Source of the DNA: Cochliopodium minus
Lineage: Eukaryota > Discosea > Himatismenida > Cochliopodiidae
NCBI GenBank assembly: GCA_024220525.1
Contig: JAMYWO010000019.1
Location: 104,526 to 168,525, forward strand
DNA: 64,000 bases
Direction: 5' to 3'
Of the stretch, positions 36,322 to 48,607 are shown piece by piece; position 1 is the stretch's first letter, and each line of letters opens with the position of its first letter. Under the pieces are notes generated by a model. It made no database searches. It was not told the DNA's origin and saw nothing but the letters and a program-made list of their open reading frames with translations. Position numbers and translations under genes: made by a program.

Positions 36322-38496
36322 TTAATATAAAACACCATATCCACCAGAAATTACCTCATTCTTCTTGAACAAGTTTTTGAATTCGTTAGAAACGATAGGA
36401 GTTTTGAAACCGAGATTAGATTTGTAATAAGAAATGAGTTTTTCAAGGTTAGGGAAATATCTGAAAAATAAAATAAAATTAATTTAATATTTTTTTTATT
36501 TATATTTATTTAAAAACATATTTCCGTTTTACCTATCTTTACTTTGAATGAGTTTGTATCCTTTTCCGAGGATGTTTTCAACGACAGCAGAGACGTGAGA
36601 CTTTTTAGAGTCAATCAACTCGATGACGAAACAGTTGGCTTGGTTGCTACTAAATCTGATCAAGTAGTCTGCTCTATGGACAAGCAAAGAGTTAGACTTT
36701 GTTTTTGAAATGTCCCCGTGGAAACCTTGATAAAAAATTATAAAAATAAATTTTAAAAAATTCAAAATTAAAAAAAAAATCACCTTTTAGCTTTACAGTA
36801 TCAAGGATTTTGTCGAGGGTTTTGGTTCCCTTCTCCAAGTGGCCAAACTTCTGAATAACATCACCAAACTTGATGTAATTCACTTCGCCATTAACGCAGA
36901 CGAGGGCCTTCAAGGCTACCACCTCTTCGCTTTCAAAATCTGGATCAGAGAGGCCCAAATAGTTGTACAACTCTTCTATGAACAACTCAAATTGGATCAC
37001 TTCGCTGTACCCTCCTTGATCGTTTCCTTTTTTAAAAAATTAAGAAAGAATGTCAAACAAATTCATTTTATGATTATTTAAATAAATTATAAATTTAAAA
37101 TGTGATTTGTAAAAGTAAAAAATAAAAAATAAAAAATAAAAATAAAAATAAAAATAAAAAATAAAAAATAAAAAATAAAATTTCTGTTTATTTTTGGTTA
37201 CCAATTCTCCCTCAAAAAATGATACCACTCTGATCTTTGATGTGGTATTCCAGTTGGATCTGAGGATAGACTTGATGACATCTTGCATGGTGGGTCTCTT
37301 CTCAGGGTCGTGGGAGAGACACTGGCCAATCACCTTGCGGAGAATAGGGTCAAGTCCTCACCCATCTTTGGCATGTCCTGTTTTTGCACACTGTATCCAC
37401 AAGTTGATCATATGAAACTATATCAATCCTTTTATAGGGAAAAAAATAGATTGTTTTAAAATTAAAATTGAATTACACAGAAATAAAAGAAAACAAAAAA
37501 ATGTTTTATTTTTAAATGAATATTTTGAATTCGTTTAATCAAAAATATATTGAAAATTTGATTAAAAAAAATTTTCATTCAAAAATTAATAAATTAAAAA
37601 AACATTAAAATTTTTATTTAAAAATGAACAAGTTATTAAAAATTTTACAAAATTAATGAATTAAAAAAATTAAAATTTCTTTACCAAGGTTGCTCCAATG
37701 TGGTGAGCTCCCAGAGCAGAGACCAAAGGACCAAATGTCTGCTTTCTCGTTGTAAGGCTTATCGAGCAAAATCTCTGGGGCGCAGTATTTGTGACTTTTG
37801 TAGAAAATTTTGGGGTTTTTTTTGGAGACGTTCTTAATTTTGGAGAGACCAACAAAACCTAATATTAGGAAAAAAAAAATTGAGAAAAAATCGAGAACAT
37901 TAAGTGACACAAAAAAAAATATAAAAAAGTTCATACAAAAAAAAAATTAAGAAGGAAATCATATTTAATGAAATATTAAAAAAGAAATAAAAGTAGAACA
38001 AAAACTTCAATCAATAAAATGAAAAGAAAAAAAATGAAAAAAAAAAGAAAAAAATCTATTTAAAAAAAGAAATAAAATTAGAACAAAAACTTCAATCAAT
38101 AAAATAAAATGAAAAAAAATGAAAAAAAAAAGAAAGAAATCTATTTAAAAAAAAAAACAAACCATCAACCTTGATCTGGTGATCACGACCAACCAAGATG
38201 TTGTTAGTGCGCAAGTCCAAGTTATAAAGAGGAGGGTCAGACTTGTGAACCCAAGCGATACACTGTCCAACATCCTTGGCGTACTTCATACGGATGGCGA
38301 AACGAGGTTTCTCATTCTTGTAGGTGTCCCTGATGCTCAGAAACTTCATTCTCTCTTGCACGATGGTGAGCACGTTTTTCTCGATTTTGTAGCAGTAGAG
38401 GTGCATCAGGTTCTTCTGTTTGACTTTGGAGAGGTTGGAGATGTCGGTTTTCAGTTGTTGGATTTCCTCCTCGCTGAAGTTGTCTAGTTGTAACAC
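36322..38496 (-). CDS. SHK-type protein kinase C-lobe with EF-like linker and SH2 domain (5' part missing)
   Basis: The reading frame begins at an acceptor at 38496 inside a kinase N-lobe (VLQLDNFSEEEIQQL, then IVQERMKFLSIRD); the glycine loop and VAIK lysine are not present. C-lobe: SDPPLYNLDLRTNNILV (HRD reads NLD), IKVDGFVGLSKI where DFG is expected, YCAPEILLDKPYNEKADIWSFG, DPILRKVIGQCLSHDPEKRPT. A helical linker (GLSDPDFESEEVVALKALV) leads to a C-terminal SH2 domain: FHGDISKTKSNSLL, DYLIRFSSNQANCFVIEL, GYKLIQSKDRYFPNLEKLI. The order kinase then SH2 is that of the SHK kinases of social amoebae. Between 37300 and 37760 the frame is broken at about three places, each explained by one dropped base. 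Introns include A/T repeats. Confidence 0.7.
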
Positions 38497-38871
38497 CTGA
38501 GTTTTTTTTTGAAAAAAAAAAAAATGAATAAGAAAAGAGAAATATTAATATTAATAAGTATAAATTTAAAAATGATTTTTAATATATAAAAAATAAAAAT
38601 AAAAATAAAAATAAAAATAAAAATAAAAATAAAAATAAAAATAAAAATAAAAATAAAAAATAAAATAAAAAATTATAAATTAAAAATAAAATTAAAATAA
38701 AAACAAAAAATAAAAAATAAAAAAATAAAAATAAAAAATAAAAATAAAATAAAAAAATAAAAAATAAAATATAAAAAATAAAAATAAAAAAATAAAAAAT
38801 AAAAAATTAAAAAATTAAAAATAAAATTAATGATACTTAAAAATAATAAAATAATTGTAAGTCATTAAAAC
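38497..38871. repeat. (AAAAAT)n simple repeat at the Roc-COR / kinase junction
   Basis: Almost pure A/T, with a long array of AAAAAT units from about 38588 to 38815. It looks like an intron, but the exon on its 5' side ends in phase 1 within the COR domain and the exon on its 3' side begins in phase 0 within a kinase N-lobe, so it does not join one continuous gene. Confidence 0.75.
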
Positions 38872-41800
38872 TTATTTACCTGCATCCTCTTCATAATAGA
38901 GTATGGACCCAGTTGAAGAGAGGTTCTCTAAAATGAGATCCAAATCAATCTTGACATCAAACAAACTCTCGATTTCTTCGTAAAGGATGTAGGGCCTCTC
39001 GCCCGAAATCTCTTTGAGCTTCTTGAGGACGTTTTGGTGATCCCTATTGTAAGGAGTGAGTTTTTTAGAGTTGGAGGCCACAGTATCAACCAAATAGTTC
39101 CTCAACAAATCTAATTCCCTATGAGTGAATTAATTTTTTTAAATTGTTAACAATTTAAAAAAATAAAAAAAAATTTAAAAATGATTCAAAAAATAGGAAA
39201 TAAAAAATAAATGAAAAAAATTCCGATTAAAATTAAACATAAAATTTTTAATTGTTCAAGTTATTAATTTTTAATAGAACAAAAAAATTGTGAAAGGAAA
39301 AAAAAAATTAAAAAATGATTTAAATGAAAAAAAAAATTTTTTTTTTTTTTTTACCTGGTGAACAAAAGAGCGTTACTTCCAACAGCCATAAAAGCATTGT
39401 TGTCGATTTTGATGTTAAAGTTGAGATTTTTTATCAGCTTCAAAACTTCTTCTTTGACATTAGACATGATCTTATCGTAGTTGTTAACTTCGTCCGCGTG
39501 AGTGCCCACAACAATCAAGTTAATGTTACCGCCTGTCCTTGAATACAAGAAATTCAGCCAATAAAGCACGTTGTTGTCTTCGATAATGTCTTTGACGTTG
39601 AGGTTTAAAATGAGCAGGTAATTGCAGTTCTTTTGGAAGAAAAATTGGTGAGAAAAGTAATACTCTGATTCGCCTTTTCAAAAAAAAATTTTTGTTAAAA
39701 ATTAAAATAAAAAATAATTTTTTAAATGAATAAAAAAATATTGTTTTAAAAATAAAAAATAATTTAAATGAATAATAAAATAATTTTATAAATGAAAAAT
39801 AAAAAATTTGTTTTAATATACAATCAAAATTAAAAAATAAAAGTTTGTTTTTTATTTTACCTGCAAAATCAAACAACATGAAATGGATCTTCTTCTCAGG
39901 TACTATCCACTCGAAAAAATCAACTCCACAAGTAATACTGAAATTTTTTGAATAAAAATAAATAATAAAAAAATAATCTTTTTTTGAATAAAATAAATAA
40001 AAAAATTGAAAAAATGAAAAAATATAATAAAAAAAATGTTCTATTAATCAAATAAAAATAAGATATATTCCACCTGTTAGTACTTTTGGTTTTCAAATAG
40101 CCCTGGGAAAGACGAGTAGCAAGGGTAGTTTTCCCGATCTTTTCATTCCCCACAAACATCAAAGGCACACTTTCACAGGACTCCTCCGCATTGACCTGAA
40201 AGCCATTAAGTTTGGTTACCCAAAACCTCACGTTGTCCACTTTCTTGTACTCCACCTCGTGCCTGAGTTTTATTAACTCTCTCATCGCTGATTTTGATTT
40301 GCCTCTCTTTACCGCTTTATTGAAGTAGTTGTAAGCCGTGACAAAATTCTTTTGATTGGAATAAATTCTCCCCAAATTAACCCTTTTTTCATAAAATTTA
40401 AAAAATTCACGAAAAAATAAAAATGAAAAAATAAAAAACAAAAATAAAACAATAAAAAAATAAAACAATAAAAAAATAAAAAATAAAATTTAAAAATGTT
40501 CAACAAATAAAACAAAAAAAAAATAAATAATAAAACAAATAATAAAAAGGAAAATAAAAATAAAAAAAAATAAAAATGGAAATAAAATAAAATAATTTTA
40601 AATTATTGGCAAGATTAAAAAAGATTCAAATTCATTCTTTTTTTTTGACACAATTTTTTTTACATTGCTTTGGTGCTCCCCATTTTTTCTGCTTGGTTCA
40701 ATTTTTCCATTCCCAATTTTTCGTCCTTCTCACAACCTTCTCCATTAAAAATCATCGATCCCAACATGTTTAAAGAATCACTATTTCCTATTTAAAATTT
40801 AATAAAAAAATGTTAAAATTTTAATTAAAAAAAAATAGTATTAAAGAGATGTTAATTATAAAAAAAAATTTAATTGAAAAAATAAAATAAATTAATTCTG
40901 TTGTGATGGATGAGAAAAAAAAGCAAGAAACAAAAATCTTTAAAATTTTGAAATAAAATAAATAAAAAATGAAAATTTAAAAAAAAATACCTTTTTTGGA
41001 AGAATACTTAAACATTTCAATAGCATTACGAAAATCTCTCTTTTCTACCAACTTCATACCAACATGATAAATGGCAAAATCAACAGGAGATTTAGAAAGG
41101 TAGGCGTAGAACTCCAAAGGGCTCTGCGCCAAAGTGAAATCCTGCTTCTCCTTCTCCGAGCCGCAGATGACAATCGACTGGGAAGATCTAGAGCTGGAAT
41201 GGGAAGGATATTGAATGGATTTGATGTGTTTCTCTTTGAGGTTGCTTTCGAGTTTCTCCAACATCTTTAGTGCTTTGGAATATTTGTTTGGTTTGTCCCC
41301 TGAAAGATACAACAACGCCAAATTTCTTTTCGCTTCTTCGTTTCCTTTTAGGGAGGATTTCTTGAAGAGGAGTTTGGCCATGTACTTATCTTTTTTCACT
41401 GTCAATCCGTTTTGGTAGAATATCCCGAGCAGATTCATCGCGCTATCGTTTTCGCTTTGCAGCTCTGATTTCTCCAACAATTCTCTGCATTTCTCCAGAT
41501 CTTTTTCGGCCCCAATTCCATGAAGATACAATAAGGCGAGATTATAAGTTGCAGAAGATAATCCTTTTGATGATTATCAAGATGAAAATTTGAAAGATAA
41601 ATTTTTATATTTCTCTGAAATGAGTTTATATTAAATTATATTTTGTCTAAATCATACCCAGTTTTGATGCCTTTTCTAATAAATATTTGGCACTATCTGT
41701 GTTTTGATTGGATCCGAATAAATACTCCAAAGCCTGCTGATTATAAGTTATTGCTTGTTCCAATGAATATATCTCGTCTTTTTTGAATAATAGCTTGAGA

Positions 41801-42111
41801 TTTGAATCATCATTGCTTGTAAATTCAAGAAATTTATGTTGTTCAAAATTTATAAAATGAATTGGAAGTTTTTCCTTGTGCTTTCGAAATATATTGTTTC
41901 TCAAATGATCATTATTGTCATCATTCACAAATTTGAATTCTTTATTGTTCATCTTTGTCAATTTCTCAAAAGTATTTTTATTTGCTATCTTCTTGTGATT
42001 GATAACATCAATTTCTTTCGCCTTTTGCACTTGTGTATCATATTCATTATCATTATCTCTTGATAAATTGAATAGTGTGGAAGGCTTATTATAAATATCG
42101 AGAGGTTCCAT
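38872..42111 (-). CDS. Sel1-repeat / Roc GTPase / COR protein (3' part missing)
   Basis: Reads leftward from ATG 42111 (MEPLDIYNKPS). An Asn/Lys-rich N-terminus is followed by several Sel1-type repeats: NLALLYLHGIGAEKDLEKC, NLLGIFYQNGLTVKKD, NMLGSMIFNGEGCEKD, NLGRIYSNQKNFVTAYNYF. Then comes a Ras-like Roc domain with intact motifs: P-loop VGNEKIGKTTLA, FDFAGESEYYF (switch II) and VVGTHADEV. The COR domain starts (LRNYLVDTVAS, IESLFDVKIDLDLILENL, GSILYYEEDAG) but stops after about 80 residues at 38872. Roc-COR is a GTPase-dimerisation unit of Roco proteins; here Sel1 repeats replace the usual leucine-rich repeats. The missing rest of COR and whatever follows should lie beyond the A/T repeat. 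Confidence 0.8.
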
Positions 42112-42443
42112 AATAAATTAAAAATTGTCAAAATTGATAGTTAATTGAAGAACTGGTTGTATTTATTTGCAAGTCCTTTTTTTTTATTGTTTAATTATAT
42201 TAAATCTTGATATAAATATATTTTTCTTTCAAAATCAACTAGTTAATACTAAGAGATTATAAAAAATGATTTGATTGACTAGTTGGAATTGAAGTAAAAG
42301 AATCACTCGATCAAATAAAAATTTCTTTTGGTTATTCTCTGAAAAAACAAAAAGAATAATCCCATCAATTTCATTAACATATATTAATATTTCATAGATG
42401 TATTGATTCAACTTTTCATTCTTTATAAATATAAAAAAAATAA
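42112..42443. other. Divergent intergenic region
   Basis: About 330 bases separating the starts of the minus-strand Sel1-Roc gene and the plus-strand GH76 gene. It should carry two promoters. No recognisable element besides A/T runs; an A-rich leader precedes both ATGs. Confidence 0.4.
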
Positions 42444-44631
42444 ATGAAATTTTTGTTTATTTTGTTCTTTGCTTTATTATTTTTTGTTTTGGTTTCATCA
42501 ACACAAGAATATTCTAACTCAGCAGCTGAGACAATCTTGAAGGACCCCAATTATTATAATTCCCACGGATTTACTGGGGAGTTTTGGGAAAGGGCCAACT
42601 CATTGGAGTGCCTGGGAAATTGGGGTAAAAGGATAAACTATAAGAAACATTTACATCACATATTAAAGGCGTTTGAATTCAAATTTAATTTTATTAAGCG
42701 GATATTAATTTATAACCAAAAATTTTGGAAATCTCAATAATCACTTTAATCATTACAGATACTTTAAAATTTAATAAAACATCCCAAATGAATCAACAGA
42801 AAATTTTTCTTTTCTTTTTTTGTTCACAAATAAATCTTCAATTTTACTTTGAATAAAGCCATTCTATCACAGAACACATCTTTATTTCAACAGATTGCAT
42901 CCACAGTATATGAATATACACCTGTGCTTGGTAAAATATTTTTTTTTTTTTTTTTTTATTTAAATAATGTTTAATCAATTTTGGTTTTGATCTTTTCATA
43001 ATTCAATCAAGATTTTTATCTATCCCCTGCAATGGATGACATACAATGGTATGGAACAAAAGTAAATAAATGAGAAACATCACATTATTTCAAAAATACT
43101 AAAAAGGTGGGCTCTGTAAAAAAAAAAGTTTATACAATTTTAAATTAAAATTTATTTTATTTTTCATCATTTTTTTTGTTTTTTTTTTCACTCAATTTTA
43201 ATTTTATTTTTCATCATTTTTTTTTTAATTTTTAAATGCATTTTTTGCTGTCTTTAAGAGCATACATAAAAGTGTTTGAAATAACAGGACAGATCAAATT
43301 TTTGAACCAGAGCATCTACGTCTGGAACAGATTGGTGGATGATTGGGATAACACGTGTGATGGTGGTGTGTGGTGGAACACTCAGAAAAAATACAAAAAG
43401 TTAATTTATTTATTTCTTAATTAAAAAAATATAAAAATAAAAAATAAAAATAAAAATAAATATAAAATGAAAAAATGAAAAAAAAAAAAATTTAAGAAAA
43501 AATCAAATCAAAAATATTTGGTCTAAACAAAAAATAATAATTGTGAATAAAATGCAAAATAAGAAATAAGAAATAACTTTTATAAAAATGATTAAATAAA
43601 AAAAAAATCAAAACTAAAATTAAAATTTAAATAAATACCTTCAATTAAAAATAAAAAACTTTAAAAATTTAAAAATTTAAAAAATGATAATTTTATTCGT
43701 TCAATTCTTTTCAATTTATTATAAAAGTGCGATTACCAATGCATTGTTTTTGGAATTGTCCACAAAATTGCATTTTATTTTCCCCACAGAATCTAAATAT
43801 TTGGAGTGGGCTTTCAAAGAGGCCAACTGGTTCTTGAACTCAGGAATGATCAACTCTCAATGGTTGATCAATGACGGTCTTGATTCTCAGACATGCAAAT
43901 CAAATGTAAAATAAAAATAAGAAGATTAAACGAATAATTTAAAAAATTAATAAATTTAAAGATGCAAACAACCATGGACATACAATCAAGGTATTTTTTA
44001 TTTTTAAAATAAAAAATAATGATAAAATTTATTTTATTCTAAGAGATTATTTCTTGAAAGATAATTTTTTATTTAACTAAAAAGGAGTTTTCTTTGGGGG
44101 ATTGGCAAATTTGTTCCAAATTACCAAGAATCAAACATATCTTGACATCGCCCTCAAAATTGCCAATGCTTCTATCAATCTTTTGGTGTATCCCAATGGT
44201 GTCTTGAAAGAACCTTGCGAACCAAATTGTGACTTGGACCAATTCGAATTTAAAGTATTTTTTTGACTTTTTGATATTTATTTTCATTTTTTTTTTAATT
44301 TTTTGAAGGGAATTTTCATGAGATACTTGCAATACTTGTTCGAAAGAACGAATACCTCATCTTCTTTATTTCAAGCATTCACCACTTTAAATTCTGATTC
44401 TGTCTGGAATAATGACAAGTCAGTCCAAAATGGACTCAATTATTTTGTAATTTTCTAAAATTTTAATTTGAATTTGTCAACCAATTTTCTTTTTGGGAAT
44501 AGGGTTTGTTGTGGGTGGGACCCAATAACAACACTAAATATCAAAACATTGCCTCGCAAACTTCTTCATTGGACTTATTCAATGCCCAATGGTTTTTTGA
44601 TCAAAATTTCGGGATAAAAACAAAGAAATAA
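42444..44631 (+). CDS. Secreted glycoside hydrolase family 76-like enzyme
   Basis: GH76 enzymes hydrolyse alpha-1,6-mannan of fungal walls. The N-terminus (MKFLFILFFALLFFVLVSS) is a signal peptide. The mature part follows the family: FWERANSLECLGNWG, AMDDIQWYGTK, SLRAYIKVFEITGQIKFL, WDNTCDGGVWWNT, SAITNALFLELSTKL, LINDGLDSQTC, PWTYNQGVFFGGLANLF, EPCEPNCDLDQFEFKGIFMRYL, SSSLDLFNAQW. Early exons (42444-42625, 42859-42930) and the later ones splice well, but the joins near 43080-43256 and near 43907-43962 do not keep phase as read. The acid pair usual in GH76 (DD) is present in MDDIQW. Likely a secreted or lysosomal enzyme for digesting fungal prey; possible frame errors or decay. Confidence 0.75.
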
Positions 44632-44702
44632 AATAATATTTTTTTTTTTTATTATGATACTTCTTTTAATAAATATTTTTCTTTTTTAATTTTGTTTTGA
44701 TT

Positions 44703-46329
44703 TCATTTGAAAGCCTTTGTAACTTTTCTGAACCCATAAACTGCAGACTTTCTGATTCCGGCAGTTACTACTCCTTTAATAGTTTGGGTGTAAGAGGATT
44801 GCCTCACAATTTTCGATATGTTGTCCTTAATCTTGTTTTGGACAACATCATTGATATCTTTTACTAAAAATAATTAATAAAAAATTAAGAAAGTAAAAAA
44901 AAAATGAAGAAATGAAAAACATAAAAAAATAAAAAATAAAAAAATAAAAAAATAAAAAAAATAAAAATAAAATTGATACACTTTTCATCACTAGTAATTA
45001 TTTTGGGCAGGTTGTCAAACAGTTGCAGACAATTAAGAGGGTTGATGACGATGTTGTTGTCTTTAATGTCGATGAGGTCCTGATTTTGCAATTCGATGAT
45101 GTGGTGATAGTAAATTCTTTGGAAATGCTCAAAATTAGGCTCTACAATATTTCTGATCTTGTTAGGATGTTCAGCAATACCTGAAAAGTAATGATGGAAA
45201 AAAAAGAGAATTTTATCATTAAAATAATTTTTTTTTTCTTCATAATACATTTATTAATAAAATTTTTTAAATGAAGATTAAATTTAAGAAAATTTGTTTT
45301 ATTTAATTAAAATTTTTAATTTATTTTCAATTAATGTAAAATTTTAGGCGATGAACAATTCCTGAATAAACTTTTAGGAATGAATTTTTATCATTTTTTA
45401 ATTTTTATTTTTTATTTTTTAAGTATTTTTTTGTAACCAAATAGCTTTTTTTTTTAAAACTAAAATAATTTTTTTATGCGAGACCTAAAAATAATTTTTT
45501 TTTTTTTACCAGTTCTTATATCACCAGAATAAGAAATAGAGGAGATTTTTTCATACAAAGTTTGAAAAGGGATGGGCAAATTAAAATCTCGGGAATACAA
45601 AAAGATCAAGGAAGTTCTCAACGCAGAGGACAAATTTTTCTGAAGCGGATCTTCTAAATCTGCGCTTCTTTTGAGCCATTTCACTGGTTTTTGCAACCTT
45701 CCTGATACGTACAGTGTTTTCCATTCTTCCAAATCTTCCACTAAATCTTTTTTTTCTATTATTCCGTATTTACAGTTCTATAAAAATTTAATTGTTTAAA
45801 GAAAAAATTGTAATAAAAAATTAATGAAAGAAAAAATTGTAATAAAAAATTATTTTAATTCAAAAGACTTTTAATATAATATAAAACAATTAATTATATA
45901 ATTTGAAATATTTTAGTAATTAAATTACATTCCGTAAATATTTCTAACCAATTTTTATATCAAATTTGTTTATTATTACCACACCATTTATTGACACATT
46001 ATTGTTGAAATATACTTTGGCACCATATTTTTGTAACTTTGATATTACATTGTTCCCCAAGAGAGATACACTGGAGTAATGGGATTTATTCATTTGCAAA
46101 TTTTTTTTATGCCATTCTTTAGAATCATTGATCACCAATATCAAATCCAACATATTCTATGATATTGATAAGGGTTATTATAACAAAGTGTGAATAAAAT
46201 TTATTATCAGCTTTTTTATATATTTGTTTGTACATTAGATTTTTCTATATCTCCTTTTTGCTGGAATACACCAGATCCATATGCAAAAGCAGATTCAATA
46301 GGAGGGAAAGAACTCAAAATTTTTTCCAT
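44703..46329 (-). CDS. TAM41: Mitochondrial CDP-diacylglycerol synthase TAM41
   Basis: TAM41/TAMM41 makes CDP-diacylglycerol from phosphatidate and CTP at the matrix face of the inner mitochondrial membrane, the first step toward cardiolipin. The first exon (ATG at 46329) encodes MEKILSSFPPIESAFAYGSG and VFQQKG, the nucleotidyltransferase GSG motif; the next begins NMLDLILVINDSKEWHKKNL. Further family blocks: NKSHYSSVSLLG, GAKVYFNNNV, YVSGRLQKPVKW, SSALRTSLIFLYS, ISSISYSGDIR, NKIRNIVEPNFEHFQRIY, and at the C-terminus the Arg/Lys-rich amphipathic TIKGVVTAGIRKSAVYGF. Five or six exons. The start was chosen because the exon with the GSG motif lies upstream of the long frame beginning at 46153; the opposite-strand ORF over this exon is a shadow. 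No presequence is obvious. Confidence 0.88.
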
Positions 46330-46620
46330 TTTTTTTTATAATTTAGTTTATTTTTTTCGTGCACAAATTTTATTGGAGATGATTATATCCATGTTTGCCT
46401 ATATGAGACAAGATACCATATATATTCAATTGGATCAATCTAAGAGAAATATAAAAGAAATATATTATATTGAAATTGTTCAATCTAAGAAGATGGAATT
46501 ATTGATCTTCAAAAAAAATGAAAATTTTTTTTTTTTGTTGAATTTCATTTTTTATTTTATTTTTATTTTTAAATTCGAGACTTTAAACAAATATAATAAA
46601 GAAGAGAATGAAAAATCGAA

Positions 46621-48607
46621 CTAATCATCATTCAAATCCATTTCCTCCTTATGAACATCATTGATATGGGTCTGAAGCTGCTCAATGGCCTGGAAAGGAT
46701 CATAACAGAAATGGCAAAAAAAGAGATCATCATCATTGTTGACCTTAGGAGGGCTGGTAGTAGTGGTCTTCTTTGGAACAGGCTTAGGTTGATGAAAAGA
46801 ATGCTCCTTAAGAACATGTTTTTCTAATTGAGAAATGTCAGTAAAAGGATGTTGACACTCGTTACAGATTACCAGTTCTTGTGTAACAAAACGATTGGAA
46901 GAACCAGTGTCTTTTGGAAAGTAGGAACAGTTGGACTCCTTGTGTTTGTTGAGATCCCTCAGCTTGACACGACGTTGGCAGGAATCGCACTTTTCTGTTC
47001 TGGAACCACAATGAGACTGATGTTCTTCAAAAGATTTTTGAGGGAAAGACAAGTTACAAAACTCACAGTCAATACTTCTTTCTAAACATTCAAAAAGTTG
47101 ATGTGTTTCAAGCCTGTTTTTTTTTAAAAAAAAAATTTTAAAATTAAAGTGTCAATAAAATAAAAATTGAATATTTTTTTTTACATTTCTTTGATCATCA
47201 ACATCGAACATTTATCACACTTTATTGGAGCATGAAACTCTTTGAAATGCTCACTAATTTTATCCTTAGAAACAGGAAGGCCGCACTCCTTGCAACGCTC
47301 AACGTTACGCGAACAGAAAACTTCGTGGGTGGGATAACTTACCTGAGGAATCTTCCTCTCACAATTCCTACAAGTGACCGTCTCCACATTGACCAAATTT
47401 CCAATGCCAGGAGAATTAGTAGAAGGAGAACCAATAGTATAACCATGTCCCTTAAAAACAGAGTCCTCCTCGCTAGATTTGTCACTATCATCATCACTAT
47501 CATCCTCTGATTTATCTTTCTTTCCATTTTGGTTGTTTTTATTGTCTTTGAGGATGTTTTCGTTGTTCGGAACTTTGAATCCCTCTGGAAGTTCAAATTC
47601 TGTGTTCAGATCACTGTTGATGATGCACACTGCGTCTCCGGGCTTGAGATCGACGATGATGAAGATGAAGTCTGTCCCGCCGTGGTTGACGGATATGGTG
47701 GATCCCTTCATCAGTGTTGCGAATGATCTGAGCTTGGATTCGAGCAAATCTCTCGCATTATTTAATTTATTGAATTCTTCATAGTTGACTGGTTTTAATT
47801 TTGCATATGTTCCCATGGGTAATTGTACATTCTTAATTGTGAGATTATCTGATAGGATATATATTAATATATTGGTCAATATGTTGTTATTTTTTCAAAA
47901 TATTTTGAAATGTTTTCGAAAAAATATTTATTTTTACCTGATGTTTTCGCATCTATGAAATGTATCATCCAATCTGGCATGAATATCATCCCATCTGGTG
48001 CAATAAATTCCAACACTGATCCGTATATTTTCTTTTTGTTTTTGGGATTGATGATTTCGAACAACCAAGGTGATTTGGCATTGGATATTGCTAAAAGTTT
48101 GATGATAAATATTTTATTTGATAAATGGAACATAGAATATATAAGAATTCTGCGAAATAAAATATGTGTACAAAAAAAAGTTTTGTTGTCCCAATTTTCA
48201 ACTCAAGATACTAAATAAAAACTTTTTCACTTACTTAATGCATTCAATACAGTTCCTGGCAAAAGTACTTTATCTCCCTCTGCTATTTTTTGAACATCAA
48301 CGAAATGTGGAGGGTAACATCTCAATGTAGTGGTGTATTTAATATTTGGAACGAAATTTTGCATTCTTTGAGGGAATTGGTAATTCCATTGTTGATTCAA
48401 TTGATCCAATTGATTTCCAAAGAAATCATTACCATAATTGTTGTAATTATTTCTGTTATTGTTATTCTTTATGGGTGTTTTGGGTTTGATTTTTTTGGGT
48501 ACTGCTTGAAGATTATTATCCTCCCAATCATCATCTGAAGAATAATCTTCCTCTTTTTCTTTATCTGGCAATTTTAAGATTAATTTTTGTTGGTTTTCAT
48601 TAATCAT
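46621..48607 (-). CDS. UFD1: UFD1-domain protein with XAF1/TRAF-type zinc fingers
   Basis: UFD1 with NPL4 is a ubiquitin-binding cofactor of Cdc48/p97 that extracts substrates for proteasomal decay. After an Asn/acidic N-terminus the UFD1 fold is clear: TLRCYPPHFVDVQ, KVLLPGTVLNALS, PWLFEIINPKNKKKIYGSVLE, FIAPDGMIFMPDWMI, NVQLPMGTYAKLKPVNYEEF, ARDLLESKLRSFATLMKGS, DLKPGDAVCIINSDLNTEF. An acidic Ser/Asp linker follows, then a series of Cys-x2-Cys..His..Cys fingers (CRNCERKIP, CKECGLPV, CDKCSMLM, CEFCNLSF, CDSCQRRV, CNECQHPF, CHFCYDPF) of XAF1/TRAF type. Plants and amoebae have this UFD1-plus-fingers form. Four exons; start at the first ATG (48607). It ends 292 bases before the start of TAM41, which follows on the same strand. 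Confidence 0.88.

Noticed and set aside
46190-46624. Plus-strand ORF of 144 codons with hydrophobic stretches
   Set aside because: It overlies the first TAM41 exon in antisense; the minus strand has the family motif AFAYGSGV, so the plus-strand ORF is a shadow.
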